A DNA stretch of 64,000 nt from a virus: the IMG/VR virus record IMGVR_UViG_3300046514_000687, positions 47,031-111,030 of that record. One strand, 5' to 3'. Made by a program: the position numbers and the translations under genes. Numbering within the stretch: position 1 is the first letter of the stretch; each line of letters begins with the position of its first letter. A model generated the notes under the pieces. That model was not told where the DNA came from and ran no database searches. It saw only the letters and a list, made by a program, of their open reading frames with translations. Of the stretch, positions 56,584 through 64,000 are shown piece by piece.

Positions 56584-58797
56584 GTGGTCCTCACCGCCCC
56601 GCCGTCGGACGACCCGCTCCGCTTCGCCTACCAGCGCCCCTGGGTCTACCCCAAGCAGGAACTAGCGATCTGGAGCGAGGCCCGCTACGCCTGCATCGAG
56701 GCCTCGACTAAAAGCGGCAAGGCCCAGCCCCTCGATGCGGCGGTCTGGACCCCGGACGGCCCGCGTCCGATGGGGACTATGGTGCTAGGCCAGCGTGTCC
56801 TGACCCCTACCGGCCAGGCCACGCTAGTCGGTATCTACCCGCAGGGGGACCGCGCGATCTACCGCGTCAGCTTCTCTAACGGCGCGGCTACCGAGTGCAC
56901 GGACGATCACCTCTGGGAGGTCCACGGCCTGCGCCCCGGCCAGCCCGCCGTGCTGACGACTGCTCAGCTCCGGGCGATTCCCGCGCGCCGGCGTCGGAAG
57001 CTCTGGGTACCCGTAGCAGAGCCGGTGGAGATGACGCCGCGCCCCGTGCCGATGGACCCCTACTTGCTCGGGGTCCTGCTCGGGGACGGTGGCCTGACCA
57101 CCGATACTATCCGGTTTGCTACCACGGACCCCGAGATCGTGGACTCTGTCGCGGCTGCTACGGAGCCCTGGTATGAGGTGCGGCACGACGACCGCTGCAA
57201 CTACCGGGTCGCCACCCGCGTTTCCTACCAGCGCATCCCCCGCGCCGAGCGCCTAGGGGCGGTCCTCCGCGACCTCGACGTGTGGGGCCGCTACGCGCAC
57301 GAGAAGCACGTCCCCGCGCTCTACCGCTACAACAGCACGGACGTGCGCCTCGCAGTTCTGCAGGGGCTCCTCGATACCGATGGCTGGGTCGACGCGCGCG
57401 GCCAGCCCGAGTTCAGCACCAGCTCGCCTACGCTGGCGACCCACGTAGTCGAGCTAGTCGAGAGCCTGGGGGGCCTCGCGCGCATCCGTGAGCAGCCGAC
57501 CCCCGGCCGCTTAGCCCATCGCGTCCGCGTCACCCACCCCGACGCACCGTCCCTCTTCCGCCTGGCCCGGAAGCGCGCGCGCGCGCGCCCGAAGGTCAAG
57601 CACATGCGCCGCACCATCCGGGCGATCACCCTGGTCGCCACGCGCCCGGCGCAGTGCATCCAGCTCGACGATCCCCGCGGCCTCTACCTGACCGACCGCT
57701 TTATCGCTACCCATAACACCGTCGGCTGCCTCCTCTGGTTCGCCGAGCAGGCCATGCAGGGCGGCCCCGGCCGCAACTACTGGTGGGTCGCTCCCATCTT
57801 CGCCCAGTCGAAGATCGCCTACCGCCGCCTGAAGTTCGGCCTGCCCGCCGACCTCTACCACGCCAACGACGGCGAGATGACGCTCACCCTGCCGAACGGC
57901 GCCGTCCTCTGGTTCAAGAGCGGTGAGAAACCAGACTCGCTATATGGCGAGGACGTGTATGCCGCCGTCATAGATGAAGCGTCGCGCGTCCGGGAAGAGT
58001 CCTGGCACGCGGTCCGTTCCACCCTTACCGCTACTCAGGGGCCCATCCGCATCATCGGCAACGTGAAGGGCCGCAAGAACTGGGCGTTTCGCCTCGCCCG
58101 CCGCGCCGAGGCCGGCGAGCAGAACATGTCCTACCAGAAGATCACTGCTCACGACGCCGCCGCGGCTGGCGTGCTGGATCCCGAGGAGGTGGCCGACGCC
58201 GAGCGCCTGCTGCCCCCGGACGTCTACAAGGAGCTGTACCTGGCCGAGGCCAGCGAGGACCAGGGCAACCCCTTCGGCTATGCCGCCATCGCCGCCTGCG
58301 TCGGCCCGCTCAGCAGTGCGCTCCCCGTCGTCTGGGGCTGGGACGTGGCCCGCAGCCACGACTTCACCGTCGGCATCGCGCTCGACGCGGAGGGCGCCGT
58401 CTGCCACTTCGAGCGCTTCCAGATGCCCTGGCCCGAGACGATCGACACCATCGAGCGCGTCACCCAGGACGTGCCCGCCTGGGTCGACGCCACCGGCATC
58501 GGCGATGCCCCGACGCAGGAGCTACAGCGCCGCCGCAGCAACTTCAACGCCTTCCTCTTCACCGGCTCCAGCAAGCAGGCGCTGATGGAGGGGCTCGCTA
58601 TCGCCATCCAGAGTCGTCGCGTCCGCTACCCCGCGGGCCAGATCAAGACCGAGCTGGACGACTTCGAGTACGTCTATACCCGCACCGGAGTCCGCTACTC
58701 CGCGCCAGAGGGCGCGTTCGACGACGCGGTGTGTGCCCTGGCCTTAGCCAACCTTCATCGGCAACAGGCCCTGGAGGGCGGCTGGAGGCTGCTGTGA
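56584..58797 (+). CDS. terL: Terminase large subunit interrupted by intein
   Basis: GTG; 737 residues including a 332-residue intein; the spliced 405-residue product is of normal length. ATPase: STKSGK|T Walker A (split by the intein), YAAVIDEASRV Walker B. Nuclease: VVWGWDVARSHDFTVG, WVDATGIGDAPTQEL and FDDAVCALALA acidic residues. Packages phage DNA at the portal. Confidence 0.9.
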   Translation: MVLTAPPSDDPLRFAYQRPWVYPKQELAIWSEARYACIEASTKSGKAQPLDAAVWTPDGPRPMGTMVLGQRVLTPTGQATLVGIYPQGDRAIYRVSFSNGAATECTDDHLWEVHGLRPGQPAVLTTAQLRAIPARRRRKLWVPVAEPVEMTPRPVPMDPYLLGVLLGDGGLTTDTIRFATTDPEIVDSVAAATEPWYEVRHDDRCNYRVATRVSYQRIPRAERLGAVLRDLDVWGRYAHEKHVPALYRYNSTDVRLAVLQGLLDTDGWVDARGQPEFSTSSPTLATHVVELVESLGGLARIREQPTPGRLAHRVRVTHPDAPSLFRLARKRARARPKVKHMRRTIRAITLVATRPAQCIQLDDPRGLYLTDRFIATHNTVGCLLWFAEQAMQGGPGRNYWWVAPIFAQSKIAYRRLKFGLPADLYHANDGEMTLTLPNGAVLWFKSGEKPDSLYGEDVYAAVIDEASRVREESWHAVRSTLTATQGPIRIIGNVKGRKNWAFRLARRAEAGEQNMSYQKITAHDAAAAGVLDPEEVADAERLLPPDVYKELYLAEASEDQGNPFGYAAIAACVGPLSSALPVVWGWDVARSHDFTVGIALDAEGAVCHFERFQMPWPETIDTIERVTQDVPAWVDATGIGDAPTQELQRRRSNFNAFLFTGSSKQALMEGLAIAIQSRRVRYPAGQIKTELDDFEYVYTRTGVRYSAPEGAFDDAVCALALANLHRQQALEGGWRLL
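56722..57717 (+). other. Class 3 intein (WCT type) in TerL Walker A
   Basis: Starts AQPLDAAV with Ala rather than Cys at position 1. Block B is TDDHLWEV with Trp-65 at B:12. Block F is AQCIQLDDP with Cys-312. The end is ATHN with Thr-330, followed by extein Thr. Trp/Cys/Thr in these places defines class 3 inteins, which splice from the internal Cys. Two LAGLIDADG motifs (LLGVLLGDGGL, LQGLLDTDGWV) are present. Confidence 0.8.
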
Positions 58798-59225
58798 CCC
58801 CCGCCGACTTTGCCGCGGCCGTGGTACGCGAGCTGGATGCGCTGCTGCCGGCGTGGTGCCGCCAGTTCTTCCGCCCCGTTGTGCGCCACTTTGCAAACTA
58901 CCGCCAGGCGGAGCCGGTCTACGTCGTCGGCCTGCGCGCTACGCACGCGATCGAGGTCCCGGTTGGCGGCGTGCTGGCCGCCGCGCAGGCCGTTGCGCTG
59001 GAGGACGGCTTTACGCCCGGCCCCTATGGCATCTGGACCACGAATCCCGGCGCCGTCGCCTACCCCGTGGACCCAGACCTGCTCGCTAGTCTTTCCGAAG
59101 AGCACGCGGCGCGGTTCGTCACCCATACCGCCCACGCGCTACTCGGCGTGGCCTGGCTCAGCGGCATCCTGCCGCCGCACCGGCCGCAGCCCGCACCGCC
59201 GGGGCCGGTGCGGCGGGCGGACTAG
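58794..59225 (+). CDS. Hypothetical protein downstream of TerL
   Basis: GTGA overlap; 143 residues. FANYRQAEPVYVVGLRATHAIEVPVGGVLAAAQ and VTHTAHALLGVAWLSGILP are alpha/beta. Between terminase and portal; no family. Confidence 0.55.
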   Translation: MTPADFAAAVVRELDALLPAWCRQFFRPVVRHFANYRQAEPVYVVGLRATHAIEVPVGGVLAAAQAVALEDGFTPGPYGIWTTNPGAVAYPVDPDLLASLSEEHAARFVTHTAHALLGVAWLSGILPPHRPQPAPPGPVRRAD

Positions 59226-59794
59226 GTCTCGAGGGCGGGGAGCGGGAACTGCGTCCCGCAATGGGGGCACTGCACGATTGCGGCTTCTGTGTCCGGCTGG
59301 GCATCGTGCTGGCGCTGCATGCCGGCAAACTTCCCAACCGCCCCGCGCCCCTTCACGCCCTGCGAGCCCTTCGGCACTGGGCTAAAGCTGCGAACGACCT
59401 GGGCTACCTGCGGGGGACTCGGCGCGGCGGGAGCGCTCTGGCGCACCGCGGCAGCATACACTGCCCTGGCGACCTCTGGCTCACGCGCCACCGGCGCCAA
59501 CGCGCGAGCGGTCGTGGTGGGCAGCGTCCCCGGCTCCAGCGCCAGGATGCGCTCCATCCGTGCTGCCTGCACTTGCTGGTAGAACCAGGCTTGCTTTTGC
59601 TGGAAGCGGTCCAGGCAGTAGGCGCGCCAGCTCTCGTAGCCTAGTGCCTCCCAGCCGCGACCCTCGTACAGCTCAAGGAGTGTTTCGCGGAGGTTGGTGA
59701 GCTGCTCCCCAGCTACGGTCATGTGATCTACCACCGCCTTCGTCAGACGCTCAGCAGCCTTCTTGCTGAGTATAGTCGTCGCCACCGCGGTCAT
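59222..59794 (-). CDS. Minus-strand helical regulator with zinc tail
   Basis: 190 residues behind GGGAGG. Helical core LRETLLELYEGRGWEALGYESWRAYCLDRF shares the LGY-W motif of the 32593 protein; the C-terminus CPHCGTQF may carry a zinc pair. It is the only minus gene in the packaging region and lies beside two TACGCGTA dyads, so it is a candidate autoregulated DNA-binding protein. Confidence 0.6.
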   Translation of the reverse strand: MTAVATTILSKKAAERLTKAVVDHMTVAGEQLTNLRETLLELYEGRGWEALGYESWRAYCLDRFQQKQAWFYQQVQAARMERILALEPGTLPTTTARALAPVAREPEVARAVYAAAVRQSAPAAPSPPQVAQVVRSFSPVPKGSQGVKGRGAVGKFAGMQRQHDAQPDTEAAIVQCPHCGTQFPLPALET

Positions 59795-59806
59795 TCCCAG
59801 CCTCCC

Positions 59807-59846
59807 TTATACGCGTAGAAACCGTGGCCAGGTTATACGCGTATAA
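59807..59846. promoter_or_regulatory. Two TTATACGCGTA operators
   Basis: TTATACGCGTA (59807-59817) and the full palindrome TTATACGCGTATAA (59833-59846), centres 26 bp apart, in the divergent gap between the minus regulator and the portal gene. AT-rich against a GC-rich background. Confidence 0.6.
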
Positions 59847-59915
59847 GGGGACGAGCGCTACCCGGCTTGCTGCTGTGCGCCCCATCGCGCATGCTAGCGT
59901 GTGGAGGTGGCGCTG

Positions 59916-62900
59916 ATGGCCGACGGCCTGCTCGACCGCCTGGGGGCTAGCCTGCGCGCGCTGGTCAGCCTCTACGGCCCCCGCGCCGACAGAGCAGCGT
60001 TCGGACTTTTAACCGGCATCCTGCCCGGCGGGCGCGGCGAGCTGTCTCCCCGCGGCACCAACGAGTACCTGAAAGCCTACTCCGAGTCGCCCTGGCTACG
60101 CGCCGTGGTCCAGAAGATCGCCCACGTCGTCGCGACTACCGAGTGGCAGCTCTACGTCGCCAAGGCGCCCCCGGCCGCCCCCGGCGTGACCGGCAAGGTC
60201 TATCAGGACCGCGCCTTCCAGCGCGACAGCGACTGGCGCCGCCGTGCCTACCGCCGCAAGGAGCTGGCCAGCACCGGCGACCTTCAGCAGCTCGACACTC
60301 ACCCCATGCTCGACCTGCTGAACAGTACGAACACCTTCCTCACCGGGCTGATGACCCGCCAGCTCACGCAGATCTACCTGGACCTCGTCGGCGAGGCGTT
60401 CTGGGTCAAGGAGCGCAAGACCAAGACCGGCCCGCCCATCGCCGTCTGGCCGATCCCGCCCACCTGGGTCTTCGCCACTCCCACGCCCATCCGTCCCTAC
60501 TTCGAGGTGCGCTACCGCGGCTGGCAGGTGGAGATCCCCGACACCGAGGTCCTCTGGATGGCCGACCCGAACCCGCTGAACCCCTACGGGCGCGGCGCTG
60601 GCATGACCCACGCGCTTGGCGACGAGCTGGACACCGACGAGTACGCCGCGCGCCACACCAAGCTCTGGTTCCAGAACCGCGCCCGGCCGGACGTGCTGAT
60701 CACCATGGAGGGCGCCAACCCCGCCGAGGTCGCGCGCCTGGAGCAGGACTGGCTGTCTAAGAGCCAGGGCTTCTGGCGGGCGTTCAAGCCGTACTTCCTC
60801 AGCGGCAAGGGCAACGTCCAGATCAAGGAGCTGAACCAGACTTTCCAGGACATGCAGCTTATCGAGCTGCGCAAGTTCGAGCGCGACATGGTGATGCAGG
60901 TCTACGGGGTTAGCCCCGAGATCATGGGCGTGCTCGCTAACTCGAATAGGGCAACGATCACCGCGGCGGACTACATGTTCGCGCGCTGGGTGGTCACGCC
61001 GCGCCTGGAGTTTCAGCGGGCGATCCTCCAGGAGCGCCTGGCGCCGGAGTTCGACGAGCGCCTGATCGTCGACTACGCTAGCCCCATCCAGCGCGACGAA
61101 GACCACGAGCTGGCCGTCGCCACCGCCGCGCCCTACGTGCTGACCGTGGACGAGTGGCGCGAGATGCTGCACCTGCCCGCCCTGCCCAAGAAGCAGGGCC
61201 AGGTCCACATGGTGCCCAGCACGCTGACCGCGGTGGAGGACATCAGCAGCCACGCGCCGCCGCCGCCGACCATGTTCCCGGCTTCGCCGGGGGGCAGGCT
61301 GCCCCCCGGCCAGAAGCCGGGGCTGCTCCCGCCCGGCGAGGCGCCGCCCGCGGACGGCCAGGCGCCCCCCGGCCAGAAGCCGCCCAAGGCCGCGAGCTGG
61401 TCTACGCCCGCCGGCACGCTCGCCGCCCAGGCCCAGTGGCGCGGCGTGGCCGGCATGCTCCAGAAGGCCCAGGGCCACGACGGCTTCATGGTTGCCCTGT
61501 GGGTGCCTGCCGCCAGCGCCGGCCTGCTCGCCCTGCCCGGCGCCGAGCCGCCCGACCAGCTCCACTGCACGCTGGCCTTCTGCGGCCCCTACCGCCAGGT
61601 GCCCGTCGTCCAGCTCGGCGACACGCTGGCGGCGCTGGACGCGCTCGCCGCGGACTGGGCGCCGCTGGACGGCGCGATCGGCGGCTACGGCCAGTTCACC
61701 GGCACGGCCGGCCCCGGCGTGGAGGGGGCGCAGGACGTGTTCTACGCCTCGCTCGACGTGCCCGGCCTGGTCGAGCTGCGCCAGGCGGTCGTGACCGTGC
61801 TGGTCGCCCACGGCATCCCGCCGCTGGCGAACCACGGCTTCACGCCCCACGTCACGCTGGCCTACCTGCCGCAGGGCACCGCGGCGCCGTCGCCGTCGGT
61901 GCAGAACCTGCCGCTCCACTTCGACGCCCTCACGCTGGCGCTCGGCGACACGCACCTGTCGGTCCCGCTCACCGGGCCGCTCTCGGGCGCCATCGTGCCC
62001 CTACCGCTACCGCACCCGCAACTCGCCCCAGAGACCCGCGCCGGGCCGTACAGCGTCAAGGAGGCCCATCCCACGATCCCGCCCGCGGAGATCCAGGCGG
62101 CGCGAGACTGGTGGCGGCAGGCCGTCGCCCCGACCGCCGGCATTGCCGCGGGCCTGCTAGACGCCGCGCCCGTGGGCGCCCCGCCGGCGGGGCGCCGGAC
62201 GAACGGCTACGCGGTCACCCGCTTTAACCCGGTGCACGATCCGCATAGCGGTGAGTTCGCTAGCGGTGAAGGCGACGACGGCGGAGCTGCGTCGCCGCGC
62301 CCGGCGCTGACCGGTCTCGCGCGGCGCATGGTCGAGGTTGACGTAGCCGGTGACACGCTCCGCGACCTATTCAGCAGCGACCCGGATGCGTCTGCCAATA
62401 TCGCCGATAACTACAACCTCAACACCGTGACCGATCGCATGCGGGAGCAGGCCGCGCGCCAGGTCCAGGCGCTCAGCCAATGGACGCTTCAGCAGCGCGG
62501 CGTGCCGGACCCCGCGACCGTCTGGCGCGCGGGCGAAGTGGGCGCCGAGATTGTCAGTGCCTCGTTGGAGGAGGGCGGCGCGCGGTCCTTCGCTCGCCGT
62601 ACCGGGATGGACCAAAGCCGCGTCACTGGCTACACTATCCCTCGTGCCGCCATCCTGGTTGACGTGAATGGGGTGAAGGGCAGCCGTCAGCCGTACCCCG
62701 GCGAGGCTGAGGTACTGGTCCGCGGCGAGACACTCCGTGCCCCGCCGGCGGGGCGCCGGACGAACGGCCACGCCGTCACTCGCTACTCCGCAGACCAGCC
62801 GCGCGAGCCGGCTGGCAGCAGTGCGGGCGGAGAGTGGGCCGGCGCAGCCGGTGGCTTGCCCGCGTTAGCGCCCGCCCCCAGCGACGCCTCGGGGAACTTG

Positions 62901-64000
62901 CTCCACCCGGCCTACGCCTACATTGCCGCAACCGGCTACGCCGACCGTGACAGCGACATTCAGAGTATTCGCGAGGAGCGCGTCCGCGATGCGACGGCGG
63001 CTGACCTGGCCGCTCGCGTGCAGGCCCAGCTCGGCGCGGCGAGTCCCTTCCCCGACGCCGCCGCGGCCTCTGCCTGGCTCCGGCCCCTCCTCGTGGACTG
63101 GGGGAATAGCGCGCGCTCGTCCTCAGTCTTGGCCCTCCACGAGGCTGTGCGCCAGAAGTTCGACCTGCCGACCGAGGCAATGCGAGGTATTGACCCGGTC
63201 CCGCCGAGCCCGGAGCAGCGCGCCCTGGTCGACGCGATCTACGCGAACACGCAGGCGCACCTGGCTGCGGCGGGCATCACCGAACTGACGCTTGCTCGCG
63301 GAGCGCGGGTGCGAGATACCTACCTGCCGTCCGGCTTCCAGTCCGACGCGGATCCCCGCCACGGCGCGCAGCACGTCGATGCTCCCGCGCTGCTCGCCCC
63401 CCTGTCCTCCTGGACCGGCAGCGCGCAGATGGCTGGGCAGTTCACTAGCTTCCTGGCGCAGGCGCCCCGCGACGCGTCGATCCCGCGCACGCGCGTCCAG
63501 CTCACCGCGACGGTCCCCGCAGCCCGGATCTTCAGCACCGGACGCACGGGGCTGGGTGAACTGCGCGGCACCGAGTTCGTGCTGGTCGGGGGACAGAGCG
63601 CGGTGCGCTGGCACGCTTTCGAGTCGGGGGCCGGCTTCGTCTATCGCGCTGCCGCTCTCGCGAGCGGCTTGTCGCCGGTGGACGAGGATGCAGTCAGCGC
63701 CGACTGGCTGCGTGTCGCCCTGGACCACCCGGGGCTGGTCGCCCGCGCCTTTAATCCCGACCAGCCCCGCGACGACCACGGCCAGTGGACCAGCGACGGC
63801 GGCGTAGCGACTCTGCCAACGCCCTCCGGCAGCGGCCCCTCCCCGACGCAGATGGCCAGCGAGCTGCAGGGCCACGATAGCCTCGCCAAGTACACCCGCC
63901 CGGACGGCACGCTGGAGCCCGCGCGCCAGGCCCTCCACGACGCGATCGTCGCCCGCGCTCTCGTCGGCGTCCCCAGCCAGGCCCACCCCACCGCCTACCT
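59916..64000 (+). CDS. Portal fused to 2H phosphoesterase, two ART-like domains and a kinase start (partial)
   Basis: ATG behind GGAGGT; open to the window end, at least 1361 codons. 1-440: HK97-type phage portal (YSESPWLRAVVQKIAHVVAT, FWVKERKTKTGPPIAVWPI, MVMQVYGVSPEIMGV). 447-492: Pro/Gly-rich linker. 505-690: 2H phosphoesterase, LHCTLAF (548) and HVTLAYL (644). 760-790: linker RTNGYAVTRFNPVHDP. 820-940: ADP-ribosyltransferase-like, VWRAG (868), SAS, PGEAEVLV (930). 947: second linker. 1085-1245: second ART-like, LARG, LSSWTG, GTEFVLV (first Glu of ExE lost). 1277: third linker. From 1325 DGTLEPARQALHDAI resembles the lead-in to zeta-type kinases. Confidence 0.8.
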   Translation, partial: MADGLLDRLGASLRALVSLYGPRADRAAFGLLTGILPGGRGELSPRGTNEYLKAYSESPWLRAVVQKIAHVVATTEWQLYVAKAPPAAPGVTGKVYQDRAFQRDSDWRRRAYRRKELASTGDLQQLDTHPMLDLLNSTNTFLTGLMTRQLTQIYLDLVGEAFWVKERKTKTGPPIAVWPIPPTWVFATPTPIRPYFEVRYRGWQVEIPDTEVLWMADPNPLNPYGRGAGMTHALGDELDTDEYAARHTKLWFQNRARPDVLITMEGANPAEVARLEQDWLSKSQGFWRAFKPYFLSGKGNVQIKELNQTFQDMQLIELRKFERDMVMQVYGVSPEIMGVLANSNRATITAADYMFARWVVTPRLEFQRAILQERLAPEFDERLIVDYASPIQRDEDHELAVATAAPYVLTVDEWREMLHLPALPKKQGQVHMVPSTLTAVEDISSHAPPPPTMFPASPGGRLPPGQKPGLLPPGEAPPADGQAPPGQKPPKAASWSTPAGTLAAQAQWRGVAGMLQKAQGHDGFMVALWVPAASAGLLALPGAEPPDQLHCTLAFCGPYRQVPVVQLGDTLAALDALAADWAPLDGAIGGYGQFTGTAGPGVEGAQDVFYASLDVPGLVELRQAVVTVLVAHGIPPLANHGFTPHVTLAYLPQGTAAPSPSVQNLPLHFDALTLALGDTHLSVPLTGPLSGAIVPLPLPHPQLAPETRAGPYSVKEAHPTIPPAEIQAARDWWRQAVAPTAGIAAGLLDAAPVGAPPAGRRTNGYAVTRFNPVHDPHSGEFASGEGDDGGAASPRPALTGLARRMVEVDVAGDTLRDLFSSDPDASANIADNYNLNTVTDRMREQAARQVQALSQWTLQQRGVPDPATVWRAGEVGAEIVSASLEEGGARSFARRTGMDQSRVTGYTIPRAAILVDVNGVKGSRQPYPGEAEVLVRGETLRAPPAGRRTNGHAVTRYSADQPREPAGSSAGGEWAGAAGGLPALAPAPSDASGNLLHPAYAYIAATGYADRDSDIQSIREERVRDATAADLAARVQAQLGAASPFPDAAAASAWLRPLLVDWGNSARSSSVLALHEAVRQKFDLPTEAMRGIDPVPPSPEQRALVDAIYANTQAHLAAAGITELTLARGARVRDTYLPSGFQSDADPRHGAQHVDAPALLAPLSSWTGSAQMAGQFTSFLAQAPRDASIPRTRVQLTATVPAARIFSTGRTGLGELRGTEFVLVGGQSAVRWHAFESGAGFVYRAAALASGLSPVDEDAVSADWLRVALDHPGLVARAFNPDQPRDDHGQWTSDGGVATLPTPSGSGPSPTQMASELQGHDSLAKYTRPDGTLEPARQALHDAIVARALVGVPSQAHPTAY
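62175..62196. repeat. 22-bp palindrome at module border 1
   Basis: Perfect inverted repeat with the core GCCCCGCCGGCGGGGC, encoding APPAGRR at the join between the 2H part and the first ART-like module. It begins a 30-bp direct repeat (62179-62208 = 62739-62768). Confidence 0.7.
62739..62754. repeat. 16-bp palindrome core at module border 2
   Basis: Second copy of the core and of the 30-bp direct repeat, at the join between the first and second ART-like modules. The two copies bracket the first ART-like module. Confidence 0.7.

Noticed and set aside
60096-61955. 619-codon minus-strand open frame
   Set aside because: Antisense to the portal with its recognisable portal and 2H motifs; composition typical of GC shadow frames.
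1-64000. Integrase, excisionase or attachment site
   Set aside because: No tyrosine or serine recombinase motif was found in any product, and no tRNA-end repeat was noticed, so lysogeny cannot be claimed from this window.

Overview
The window reads as one contiguous piece of a very GC-rich double-stranded DNA phage genome, cut inside the structural region. It has a terminase small subunit, a large terminase with an intein, a portal that runs off the right edge, a holin-like protein with an esterase at the left edge, and in between a dense run of small genes with 4-bp ATGA/GTGA overlaps and strong AGGAGG ribosome sites. The host is not shown directly. A long Thr/Pro-rich surface protein with a VPEVPT-membrane-RRR tail and several uncharacterised families would fit a Chloroflexota host, but this is a weak inference. 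No integrase or excisionase is visible.

Layout. 1-3202: end of the late region (coiled-coil protein, esterase, zinc/HTH protein, holin-like protein). 3335-5448: a minus-strand cluster closed by a convergent hairpin; it includes a free-standing LAGLIDADG endonuclease and a gene broken by an in-frame TGA. 5449-5600: divergent control region. 5601-about 51350: plus-strand early/middle region of small genes, many of them Cys-rich zinc binders. It includes a ParB-like protein, a secreted Thr/Pro-rich protein followed by GT4 and GT2 glycosyltransferases, a tRNA-like gene, an ArdC antirestriction protein, Rad52-like annealing protein, replication-initiator-like protein, DnaC-like loader, VRR-NUC nuclease, ASCH protein, SLT-like enzyme, DUF5131 protein and a SLOG protein. 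51379-56037: a likely DNA-modification island (two ParB-like proteins, a SAM methyltransferase, two TET/JBP-associated-type glycosyltransferases, one carrying an intein). 56071-64000: packaging module (promoter, TerS, TerL with a class 3 intein, a minus-strand regulator with its own operators, portal).

Two things stand out. First, twelve near-identical promoters drive the early/middle operons. Each has -35 TGGCNN, a 17-bp spacer (18 in one), -10 TATAAT, and at the start of the transcript two GGTACC blocks exactly 7 nt apart, followed by a GCAGCAC-GGAGG leader. A thirteenth, degenerate GGTACC pair lies upstream of the divergent minus-strand promoter. This looks like one phage-wide regulon. Second, the portal gene stays open from 59916 to the window end (at least 1361 codons) and fuses the portal to a 2H phosphoesterase, two ADP-ribosyltransferase-like domains and the start of what looks like a zeta-toxin-type kinase, joined by repeated linkers. 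It has the design of a polyvalent effector protein that could enter the host with the DNA.

Starts were chosen from ribosome sites and overlaps. Functions rest on motifs read by eye, with no database search.
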